Positions 8,180-14,101 of a stretch of DNA of 64,000 nt are shown in pieces (within the stretch, counting starts at the first letter, position 1; each line of letters opens with the position of its first letter). The notes under the pieces were generated by a model. It was not told the DNA's origin. It was given only the letters and a program-made list of their open reading frames with translations, and ran no database searches. The stretch spans positions 105,637-169,636 of the forward strand of contig DBTX01000072.1 of the NCBI GenBank assembly GCA_002307275.1, read 5' to 3'. Source of the stretch: Hungateiclostridiaceae bacterium UBA1305. Lineage in GTDB: Bacteria; Bacillota; Clostridia; Acetivibrionales; DTU013. The position numbers were made by a program, and so were the translations under genes.

Positions 8180-8380
8180 ATGTCTCCTAAAATGCATTCT
8201 AAGCGGTTAACAGCGGTAAAGTTTGCTAATGCCGTGAACAAAATAGAAGGTGTCCCAGTTACAAATCAAGCGAAAAAGCTCTCAGCTCAGTGGGCACGAG
8301 GGGAGATTTCGGGCTCTGCGATGAAAGCTGTGCTTATCGCAAAGCATAAACGTTCGGTGACAGATACACATCATGAATGA
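8180..8380 (+). CDS. VbhA-like antitoxin (first copy)
   Basis: A 66-aa protein starts at the ATG at 8180, which follows AAAGGAG with good spacing. It shows the short helical antitoxin pattern of the VbhA family: FANAVNKIEGVPV followed by KKLSAQWARGEISGSAMKAVLI. VbhA proteins block Fic AMP-transferases by inserting an inhibitory helix with the motif (S/T)xxxE(G/N); here the Glu-Gly is kept but the residue four before Glu is Val. Its stop overlaps the start of a broken Fic gene (8373) in the classic antitoxin-toxin order, which strongly supports the call. With the toxin destroyed, this antitoxin is an orphan unless it acts on the intact BRO-N/Fic protein downstream. Confidence 0.8.
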   Translation: MSPKMHSKRLTAVKFANAVNKIEGVPVTNQAKKLSAQWARGEISGSAMKAVLIAKHKRSVTDTHHE

Positions 8381-8601
8381 TCCTTATCTTTATGAGGGAA
8401 GTTCTGTTTTACGCAATCTGTTGAATATCCATGACGAAAAGGAATTGGATTTAGCCGAGGCCGAACTCTCACGAGCCAACATGATGTTGCTGTACGAGCA
8501 GGGCTTTGTGGATTTTTCTACTCAGGGGGATCAAGACAATTCATAAGGTCTTATTCGAGGATGTGTACGATTGGGCCGGAGAATTTCGTATTAACTATTA
8601 A
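8373..8601 (+). pseudogene. Fic family toxin, frameshifted and truncated
   Basis: The ATG at 8373 overlaps the antitoxin stop and encodes MNDPYLYEGSSVLRNLLNIH and DEKELDLAEAELSRANMML, a typical N-terminus of stand-alone Fic toxins. Translation runs into a stop at 8544-8546. In the +1 frame the family sequence resumes at once as HKVLFEDVYDWAGEFRI, so one extra G in the G5 run at 8525-8529 explains the break. Homology then ends near 8592, at the junction with an acetyltransferase gene. The catalytic HPFxxGNGR segment is missing. The frameshift could be a sequencing error in a homopolymer, but the missing C-terminal half cannot. Confidence 0.85.
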
Positions 8602-9178
8602 GCCCCTTACTCCAGACCTTGAAACAGCCTATCTCGATTTCTTCGACAATCGGGCATTTTCAGAAACCGATACAAATGGTCCCTGCTACTGCACCAGTCC
8701 AATGCAGACCTCGGATGAAATCGACCAAATGGTGAGCGAGTTTGCGGGGGATGTCAAAGGAACGATTCGCCGTAATGCAGTAAAGATGCTGGCCGAGGGT
8801 AAAATTCATGGGTATCTGGCGTTTTATGACGATACTGTCATCGGTTGGTGCAACGCCAGAGATATGAGTGAATACATCAAAAACCGCTATCAGTTTGTCC
8901 CGGATTTTGCATGGGGAACCGCCATTGGTAAAACAATGTCGGTTGTCTGCTTTTCGATTGCTCCTGAATATCGTAGCAAGGGTGTGTCAACTGCTCTGTT
9001 AGTGAGGGTAATTGCCGATGCCAAAGCAGAGGGCTTTGAGGCGGTTGAAGGCTATACACACATACGAAAAGGACAGGATGATTTTGACTTCAAGGGTCCG
9101 ACAAGGCTGTATGAGAAATTAGGCTTTGTACCGGTCGTCGAGCATGACGGCGTGGTCGTGATGCGTAAAACACTGTAG
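8561..9178 (+). CDS. GNAT family N-acetyltransferase
   Basis: The frame gives 205 aa. From about residue 11 (LTIKPLTPDLETAYLDFF) it follows a known clostridial GNAT family with CYCTSP near residue 45. The acetyl-CoA pyrophosphate loop appears as CFSIAPEYRSKGVSTALLVRVI, followed by YEKLGFVPVVEHDG, the usual C-terminal beta/alpha unit. Such enzymes transfer acetyl from acetyl-CoA to an amine; the substrate is unknown. Oddly, the first residues come from the tail of the Fic remnant read in another frame. The native start seems to have been lost at the junction, and the gene may use the ATG at 8561 or a later non-ATG start. The gene ends at the AGGAGG of the next one, so the two are probably co-transcribed. 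Confidence 0.8.
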   Translation: MCTIGPENFVLTIKPLTPDLETAYLDFFDNRAFSETDTNGPCYCTSPMQTSDEIDQMVSEFAGDVKGTIRRNAVKMLAEGKIHGYLAFYDDTVIGWCNARDMSEYIKNRYQFVPDFAWGTAIGKTMSVVCFSIAPEYRSKGVSTALLVRVIADAKAEGFEAVEGYTHIRKGQDDFDFKGPTRLYEKLGFVPVVEHDGVVVMRKTL

Positions 9179-9190
9179 GAGGAATTGCGT

Positions 9191-9622
9191 ATGACAAAAT
9201 ATGAAGAAGCACTTAAAATCATGGATGAGCGGTTCGGTCACGACTGTCTTATATCTGTTGCGACTATTGACGGCAAGCGACCCGCTGTTCGCATTGTGAA
9301 CAGTTATTACGAGGATGGCTCGTTTTATACCGTTACATATGCGCTTTCCAACAAGATGAAGCAAATCATAAATAATCCGGAGGTTGCCATCTGCGGAGAA
9401 TGGTTCACGGCACATGGCACCGGCGAAAATATCGGTCATCCGGGGGATGAAAAAAACCTGGAATTGATGATGAAACTGCGGGAGGTCTTTAAAGAGTGGT
9501 ATTACAATGGCCATACCAACGAAGAAGACCCACATACCTGCATCTTGCGTATCCGTCTGACGGACGGGGTGCTGTACAGTCATGGCAGGAAATTCGAGAT
9601 TGATTTTACGGTGGAAGTATAA
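9191..9622 (+). CDS. Pyridoxamine 5'-phosphate oxidase-like (flavin-binding split barrel) protein
   Basis: This 143-aa protein starts at the ATG at 9191, eight bases after AGGAGG; a TTG six bases earlier is too close to that site. The sequence MTKYEEALKIMDERFGHDC, then ISVATIDGKRPAVRIVNSYY and TYALSNKMKQIINNPEVAIC, matches the small general-stress/PPOX-like flavoprotein family that binds FMN or F420-type cofactors in a split beta-barrel. No specific substrate can be deduced. It lies between the GNAT and VOC genes with very short gaps (12 and 4 bases), so the three form one operon. Trios like this are common as portable cargo and are often linked by guesswork to small-molecule detoxification. 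Confidence 0.85.
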   Translation: MTKYEEALKIMDERFGHDCLISVATIDGKRPAVRIVNSYYEDGSFYTVTYALSNKMKQIINNPEVAICGEWFTAHGTGENIGHPGDEKNLELMMKLREVFKEWYYNGHTNEEDPHTCILRIRLTDGVLYSHGRKFEIDFTVEV

Positions 9623-9626
9623 CATT

Positions 9627-10010
9627 ATGGACATTCAATTCACAGATGTATGTTTCATCACAAACGATGTCCTGCGACTTCGCGCGTTTTACGAAGCCGT
9701 TTTCGGCAGCAGGGCCGAGGGTGACGAGATTCACTCCTGGCTGACGGCAGGCGGTGTGACGTTTGTTTTCGACCACGTTGGCATTGCGGAGGAAAACACG
9801 ACGTTCCGCTATATTAAGGCAGGCGGCGCGAACAATATCATTGTCGGTTTCAATGTCGATGATGTGGACCCGGAATACAATCGTCTGTTACCGCTGGGCG
9901 CAGAAATGCTCAACGAGCCGGCTACCCATCCTTGGGGAGCGCGGTCGTTTCAGTTCAAAGACCCAGATGGTAACATACTGAATTTTCGCAGTTTCCCGAA
10001 GGAGGGATAA
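9627..10010 (+). CDS. VOC (glyoxalase/bleomycin-resistance fold) protein
   Basis: The preferred start is the ATG at 9627, giving 127 aa, because MDIQFTDVCFITNDVLRLRA is the usual first beta-alpha unit of the fold. An earlier in-frame ATG lies inside the upstream gene. The second half contains NIIVGFNVDDVDPEYNRLL and the metal-site-like PWGARSFQFKDPDGNILNF ending. VOC proteins include glyoxalases, dioxygenases and antibiotic-binding proteins; which applies here is unknown. It is packed between PPOX-like and alpha-toroid genes in one operon. Confidence 0.88.
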   Translation: MDIQFTDVCFITNDVLRLRAFYEAVFGSRAEGDEIHSWLTAGGVTFVFDHVGIAEENTTFRYIKAGGANNIIVGFNVDDVDPEYNRLLPLGAEMLNEPATHPWGARSFQFKDPDGNILNFRSFPKEG

Positions 10011-10013
10011 CCT

Positions 10014-10877
10014 ATGTCTCCTTTTAATAACAAATGGGTGCAACAAATTCTTGCTCTTCAACACGAAGACGGTTCTTGGGATTGCTTCCACGCTCTCAGC
10101 CAACCGACCAAAGAACAACTCATGACAACCGAACAAGCCCTCAGACGGCTTAGGATTCTCGGCTTGACAAAGGACGATGAACCGATAGCCCGTGCGCTTT
10201 CTTACATGGAACACAATCTTCTGCAACCGCACCCTACTGTCTTTCATGAGAAAAAGCACAATTCCAAAACATACGGCGATTTAATGCTTGCGGCATGGAT
10301 ACGCTTGTTTGACTCCAATAATAATGCCGCCCTCTCTATTGCGAAAAAGTGGGCAAAAGTCATCACTTGTACATTTCAAAGCGGCGAATATTCTCACACA
10401 GAATATGTTGCGGCTTATGAATCTGAATTCACAAAGCTGAATCCGAAAGCGGGCTGTTTGGCTGATTTTGTTGTATTCTATCAACTTGCACTGCTGCCGG
10501 GGCTTTTAAGCCGCAAAATTGAATCCTCAATGCTTGACTATGTGCTTATACACCCACGCGGTATTGTTTATATATATAATAGCCGTTTGGATACGCTGCC
10601 TGAACAATTCGCTTCACGCAAAGCCAACGGCTATTTATCTGCATTGGAGTTGCTGTCTGATTATTCTCTTGCGCCTAAAAAGTTGCGCTTTGCGGTAGAT
10701 TGGTTGAAAAACCAGCAAGACGAAAACGGATTATGGGATATGGGATCTGTCGTTAAGGACGGCATTCACTTTCCGCTGTCTTATTCGTGGCGTAAAGTTG
10801 AAGACAGAAAGCGGGATTGCACTTCAAGGGTGATACGGCTCTTAGATAAATTGGAGGTAGGGCGTTATGATGAATAA
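10014..10877 (+). CDS. Alpha/alpha-toroid (prenyltransferase/squalene-cyclase-like fold) protein, function unknown
   Basis: The 287-aa protein carries two widely spaced QW-like motifs, LALQHEDGSWDCFHAL near residue 14 and LKNQQDENGLWDMG near residue 230, which are hallmarks of the alpha/alpha-toroid fold of terpenoid cyclases and related proteins. No DxDD or DDxx catalytic aspartate cluster typical of cyclases is seen, so enzymatic cyclisation is not implied. No signal peptide or membrane segment is present. It begins 3 bases after the VOC stop and overlaps the BRO-N/Fic gene by 11 bases, so expression is coupled to both. Similar hypothetical proteins occur in clostridial accessory regions. 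Function unknown. Confidence 0.7.
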   Translation: MSPFNNKWVQQILALQHEDGSWDCFHALSQPTKEQLMTTEQALRRLRILGLTKDDEPIARALSYMEHNLLQPHPTVFHEKKHNSKTYGDLMLAAWIRLFDSNNNAALSIAKKWAKVITCTFQSGEYSHTEYVAAYESEFTKLNPKAGCLADFVVFYQLALLPGLLSRKIESSMLDYVLIHPRGIVYIYNSRLDTLPEQFASRKANGYLSALELLSDYSLAPKKLRFAVDWLKNQQDENGLWDMGSVVKDGIHFPLSYSWRKVEDRKRDCTSRVIRLLDKLEVGRYDE

Positions 10878-11763
10878 AATATCGATTCGCTTTTATGACG
10901 ACACGGAAGTCCGCGCCGTATGGGACGATACAAATTCCAAATGGTGGTTTTCCGTGCTTGATATAGTTGGGGTTCTTCGCGGCGAAAGCGATTATGAAAA
11001 AAACCGAAATTACTGGAAATATCTTAAAACGAAACTAAAAAAAGAAAACAGCGAGTTGGTTAGTCGCGCTAACCAACTGAAATTGACAGCCTCAGATGGA
11101 AAAAAATATCTTACTGACACTTTTGATTATGACGGTATCATCGCGCTTGCAAAGAATTTTCCAAGCAAAAAAGCAAATCGTTTCATTGAATGGTTCACAT
11201 ACAGCGATGAAACGATAGACGGAAAAAGCAAGAGTAAGGCATATGCGCTTTTTGATAGCTCCTTGCTTGACACATTAGAAGTCGGTACAGTCAAAGGCCT
11301 GCAGCAGATTCATGCTTATCTGTTCGGCGGGCTTTATGATTTTGCCGGGCAAATAAGAACGCTCAACATAGCGAAAGGCGGCTTTCAGTTCGCTATGGCG
11401 CGGTTCTTGCCCGAAACGCTGAAGAACATTGAAAAAATGCCCGAAAGCACTTTTGACGAAACCGCAGATAAATATGTGGAGATGAATGTCGCTCACCCGT
11501 TTATGGAAGGCAACGGCAGAAGCACACGAATTTGGCTTGATCTTATACTGAAAAAGAACCTAAAACTCTGTGTTGATTGGAGTAAAATTAACAAGAAAGA
11601 CTACCTCTCCGCTATGGAAAAAAGCATTTCAAATCCTGCACAAATAAAAGCCTTATTGAAGTCGGCTTTAACTGATAAAATTAACGACCGCGAGGTGTTT
11701 ATGAAAGGCGTGGATTATTCCTACTATTACGAGCAGGAAGACAACATTTCAGAAGAACAATAG
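10867..11763 (+). CDS. BRO-N DNA-binding domain fused to Fic AMP-transferase domain
   Basis: Residues about 5-120 resemble the BRO-N/antirepressor domain (VRAVWDDTNSKWWFSVLDIV, RNYWKYLKTKLKKENSELV, TDTFDYDGIIALAKNFPSKK). Residues about 125-298 are a complete Fic domain with the catalytic loop HPFMEGNGRSTR at His210, the FDEIxxKYVEMN-type lead-in and the conserved GVDYSYYYEQE tail. Fic enzymes usually AMPylate a hydroxyl of a target protein through the HPFx(D/E)GNGR loop; here Glu fills the metal-ligand position. No obvious (S/T)xxxE(G/N) inhibitory helix is seen inside the protein, so it may depend on a separate antitoxin. GGAGG lies before the tandem ATGs at 10867 and 10870. The fusion is, to my knowledge, a recurrent bacterial family rather than an accident. 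Confidence 0.87.
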   Translation: MMNKISIRFYDDTEVRAVWDDTNSKWWFSVLDIVGVLRGESDYEKNRNYWKYLKTKLKKENSELVSRANQLKLTASDGKKYLTDTFDYDGIIALAKNFPSKKANRFIEWFTYSDETIDGKSKSKAYALFDSSLLDTLEVGTVKGLQQIHAYLFGGLYDFAGQIRTLNIAKGGFQFAMARFLPETLKNIEKMPESTFDETADKYVEMNVAHPFMEGNGRSTRIWLDLILKKNLKLCVDWSKINKKDYLSAMEKSISNPAQIKALLKSALTDKINDREVFMKGVDYSYYYEQEDNISEEQ

Positions 11764-11814
11764 CAGAGTGGCTATCTTTTAACGATTTGCCGAGAGGGGT
11801 TTCAATTTTAACGA

Positions 11815-12078
11815 TTGGGCGCTGACTCCAAATTCATTGACCCAACACAGAAAGCAAAAATTGATTTTGAGGTAGCGCTGATTGGGAAGCTGATTGAAGC
11901 CAGAGAATCAAAAGGGCTGTCACAAAAGGAGCTTGCTGAACTTGCTGGCTTAAAGCAGCCTGCCATAGCCCGACTGAAAAGCATGAAAGCGACACCGCAG
12001 ATAGATACATTATTCGAAATATTGCAGTCGTTAGGGTACATACTGGCTGTTGTTCCTTCCGAACAGCCTCAAAAGTAA
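11815..12078 (+). CDS. XRE/HigA-type helix-turn-helix regulator
   Basis: This is an 87-aa protein with a classic HTH (LIEARESKGLSQKELAELAG, LKQPAIARLKSMKATPQI), preceded by an IDFEVALIGKL segment. Antitoxin-like regulators of RelE/HigB pairs have this layout. An in-frame TAA lies just upstream, so the start must be the TTG at 11815 or later; no strong ribosome binding site is seen. No toxin gene is adjacent, and only 51 bases separate it from the BRO-N/Fic stop. It may regulate the element, or be the surviving half of a lost toxin-antitoxin pair. Confidence 0.75.
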   Translation: MGADSKFIDPTQKAKIDFEVALIGKLIEARESKGLSQKELAELAGLKQPAIARLKSMKATPQIDTLFEILQSLGYILAVVPSEQPQK

Positions 12079-12113
12079 GATAAAACTGCAGGTGCCACTT
12101 GCATAATTCCTTT

Positions 12114-12141
12114 ATCATTTTGCAGAGGTCAAGCGTTTGAC
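12114..12141 (+). repeat. Hairpin repeat copy A (3' arm degenerate)
   Basis: ATCATTTTG is followed by the loop CAGAGGTCAA, as in copies B and C, but the expected 3' arm is altered. It lies 35 bases after the XRE stop. Confidence 0.6.
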
Positions 12142-12269
12142 AACCAAGTTAGGACGCGGCTATTCACGGTTTGTAAAATATGCATGTGCTTTATAGTCAA
12201 TATCCAATTTACCAGACGCTGTCTGGCAAATTATCATGGCCGCATTGTATTGAATTGGAGATAATAAGA

Positions 12270-12542
12270 ATGGCGGATCTAAACGCAAAGAGCTTTATGG
12301 AGTTTTTCGAAAAGGAATACGGCGTGGAATTTATCGATAGTAATACAGGGAAACGGGCTTTGGATATCATTGCCGACAGCGAATCAAGAAAGAGTTGCGC
12401 AACGTGCAATTGGGTAACAAGCGGAGATGGTGTGACTGTGCACGAAAAGGATATGGTTTGTGTCCATGCAGATTTCAGATATGTAACGGATTTTGTTTCT
12501 GAGGATATGAAGTGTGATTTATGGCAAGTCTGTGGAATTTGA
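12270..12542 (+). CDS. Small cysteine-containing protein, function unknown
   Basis: The ATG at 12270 with GGAG nine bases upstream gives 90 aa; longer in-frame readings upstream have no ribosome binding site. The sequence has an acidic alpha-helical first half (SFMEFFEKEYGVEFIDSNTG) and a cysteine-bearing second half with CATC, CVHADF, CDLWQVC. Five cysteines in this spacing could bind a metal or form disulfides. No family is recognised. It is flanked on both sides by the repeated hairpins A and B. Confidence 0.65.
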   Translation: MADLNAKSFMEFFEKEYGVEFIDSNTGKRALDIIADSESRKSCATCNWVTSGDGVTVHEKDMVCVHADFRYVTDFVSEDMKCDLWQVCGI

Positions 12543-12584
12543 GCATAATTTTAACTTGCTGATAACTTGACGGACAAGTGGATT

Positions 12585-12612
12585 ATCATTTTGCTGGGGT
12601 CAACAAAATGAT
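12585..12612 (+). repeat. Hairpin repeat copy B
   Basis: A nine-base stem, ATCATTTTG (12585-12593) with CAAAATGAT (12604-12612), encloses the ten-base loop CTGGGGTCAA. Compared with copy C, the outer stem pairs differ in a compensating way (ATC/GAT against ACC/GGT). Confidence 0.75.
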
Positions 12613-12630
12613 ATAGTGGAGAGAAGAATA

Positions 12631-12804
12631 TTGAAGCCGGAAATTGAATTACGTCGGATAGAGGCTGCCAAGCTTGCCTACGCCATTAATATAATCGAAG
12701 GAGCACCGGTATCGGATTATGCAAGAAAGCTTTATGCACGATGGGAGAGGGGAAAGATTACCGGCAAAGAGATGAAAGATGCCTTGATTTCAGTACATAG
12801 ATAG
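12631..12804 (+). CDS. VbhA-like antitoxin (second copy)
   Basis: The 57-aa frame starts at the TTG at 12631, nine bases after GGAG; a GTG at 12616 gives 62 aa but overlaps that site. The protein is clearly homologous to the gene at 8180: KLAYAINIIEGAPVSDYARK and LYARWERGKITGKEMKDALI align with FANAVNKIEGVPV and WARGEISGSAMKAVLI. The Ile-Ile-Glu-Gly segment corresponds to the inhibitory helix of VbhA antitoxins, with Ile instead of Ser/Thr four residues before Glu. No Fic gene follows. It could be a spare antitoxin for the BRO-N/Fic protein 0.9 kb upstream, or a relic. It lies between hairpin repeats B and C. Confidence 0.7.
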   Translation: MKPEIELRRIEAAKLAYAINIIEGAPVSDYARKLYARWERGKITGKEMKDALISVHR

Positions 12805-12832
12805 AGCCATGAGCCCAATGTCTGAAATCTAA

Positions 12833-12860
12833 ACCATTTTGTTGAGGTCGGCAAAATGGT
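12833..12860 (+). repeat. Hairpin repeat copy C
   Basis: Stem ACCATTTTG (12833-12841) with CAAAATGGT (12852-12860) encloses the loop TTGAGGTCGG. The loop consensus over A, B and C is YNGRGGTCRR. Confidence 0.75.
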
Positions 12861-12872
12861 CAAGCAGTAAAT

Positions 12873-12897
12873 AAACCCGTCGATTTCGACGGGTTTT
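12873..12897 (+). terminator. Intrinsic terminator at right end of the element
   Basis: AAACCCGTCG and CGACGGGTTT pair around a four-base ATTT loop, followed by TT. It closes transcription 69 bases after the second VbhA-like gene. Confidence 0.8.
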
Positions 12898-12923
12898 AAC
12901 ATACTACCTTACGAACAACCAGC

Positions 12924-12988
12924 GGTCGCCGGTTCGATTCCGGCAATTGGCTCCAAACAAAACCTTACAGGCTCTAGGCTTCCAGGGT
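12924..12988 (+). repeat. attR-like direct repeat
   Basis: This copies the tRNA-Thr 3' end and adjoining hairpin, matching 7651-7715 with two mismatches and no gap. It lacks the 5' half of the tRNA, so it cannot be a functional tRNA gene. The 12989-13211 interval that follows has a TATAAT at 13075-13080 and otherwise nothing recognisable. Confidence 0.9.
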
Positions 12989-13211
12989 AAACCCAATTTG
13001 GAATGATTAAATATTTACAATTTTACACCCGGATATTCGGCAAAAAGGTTGTTTTGGAATACATAGAGCTATGTTATAATCGTAAAAGGAGTCATTCGCC
13101 CAATGGGTATTTCCCAAAATTCTTACTGTCTGTTTTACTGAGGCAAGGTCATTAAGGGATTGTTTGACTTTAGAAGCAGTATTTAACCATTACAGAAAGA
13201 AGGGTTAAGAG

Positions 13212-14024
13212 ATGATACACGAAGTAATACAGATTCAGGTAGAGGGTTCCCAGCCGGATACAAAATTATATACCTATATACTGGATAATTCTCCGGATAT
13301 CCGGCCGGACGGAGTTAGACCAATTGTAGTAATTTGTCCGGGCGGCGGGTATTCCATGACATCGGACCGGGAAGCGGAGGCACTGGCCGTCAAAATAATG
13401 GCAATGGGTTCTCACGCTGCAATTCTCAGGTATTCCTGCGCACCTTCCGTATATCCAACCGCATTGAAGGAATTGGCAACAGTAGTTTCCCTTTTGCGAA
13501 AAAATGCAGAAAAATGGCATATTGATAAAGATAAAATTATTGTTCAGGGTTCTTCCGCAGGAGGCCATCTGGCAGCCAGCTACGGTGTATTTTGGAAAGA
13601 GCCTTTTTTGGCTGAGGAAATAAATGAATCAACAGAGCAGCTAAAGCCAAATGGGTTGATTTTGAGTTATCCGGTTATTACCTCCGGTCCGTTTGCCCAT
13701 CGGGAATCCTTTCAAAATCTTCTTGGTGAACGATATGAAGAGTTGATTGAAAAAATGTCCCTGGAAAAACAGGTGTCCGTGGATACTCCGAAAACATTTA
13801 TTTGGCACACATTCCCGGATGACTGTGTGCCGGTGGAAAATTCACTATTGTTTGTAATGGCGTTAAGAGAGAGGAACATACCGACAGAATTTCATATGTA
13901 TCCGGTTGGCGGACATGGCCTTGGACTTGCCACTGAAGAAACGGCCTGCCCAAATGGGTATGGGATTCAGAAAGAGTGCCAAAGCTGGATTTCCCTTCTT
14001 GAAACATGGCTGAAAAATAGTTAA
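13212..14024 (+). CDS. Alpha/beta-hydrolase esterase (BD-FAE/acetyl-xylan-esterase-like)
   Basis: This is a 270-aa serine hydrolase. The oxyanion region is VVICPGGGYSMTSDREAE near residue 45. The nucleophile elbow is QGSSAGGHL with the second serine (115) in the GxSxG position, the acid lies in FPDDCVPVENS and the histidine in PVGGHGLGL. The HGGGY-like start and overall order fit the acetyl-esterase/xylanase-associated group that removes acyl groups from plant polysaccharides. There is no signal peptide, so it acts inside the cell on imported oligosaccharides. The alpha-xylosidase gene begins 77 bases downstream in the same direction, giving a small hemicellulose-oligomer unit. Confidence 0.88.
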   Translation: MIHEVIQIQVEGSQPDTKLYTYILDNSPDIRPDGVRPIVVICPGGGYSMTSDREAEALAVKIMAMGSHAAILRYSCAPSVYPTALKELATVVSLLRKNAEKWHIDKDKIIVQGSSAGGHLAASYGVFWKEPFLAEEINESTEQLKPNGLILSYPVITSGPFAHRESFQNLLGERYEELIEKMSLEKQVSVDTPKTFIWHTFPDDCVPVENSLLFVMALRERNIPTEFHMYPVGGHGLGLATEETACPNGYGIQKECQSWISLLETWLKNS

Positions 14025-14101
14025 GTATTCTGAAGGTTCGTGAATTCTAAAATATATATTGAAATTATAGTTTAATTTTATGAGAAGGGGCAAGGTTCAT
14101 T

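Larger units (their letters stand above)
7651..12988. mobile_element. Decayed integrative element in the 3' end of tRNA-Thr
   Basis: A repeat of about 65 bp bounds this segment. The left copy (7651-7715) is the tRNA-Thr T arm, acceptor, CCA and downstream hairpin. The right copy (12924-12988) is identical for the first 41 bp and then has two substitutions. Next to the left end, transcribed toward the tRNA as in many tyrosine-integrase elements, is an integrase remnant. Cargo: VbhA-like antitoxin, broken Fic gene, GNAT, pyridoxamine-oxidase-like protein, VOC protein, alpha-toroid protein, BRO-N/Fic fusion, XRE regulator, a cysteine-rich small protein and a second VbhA-like gene. No conjugation or replication genes are visible, and the integrase lacks its catalytic domain, so the element should no longer move by itself. 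Site-specific integration is inferred from the repeats and gene content. Confidence 0.88.

Noticed and set aside
12114..12860. Integron attC sites
   Set aside because: Hairpins recur after small genes, but the RYYYAAC/GTTRRRY ends and an integron integrase are missing.
12924..12956. Second tRNA-Thr gene
   Set aside because: Only the 3' half of the tRNA is present, so it is an att remnant.
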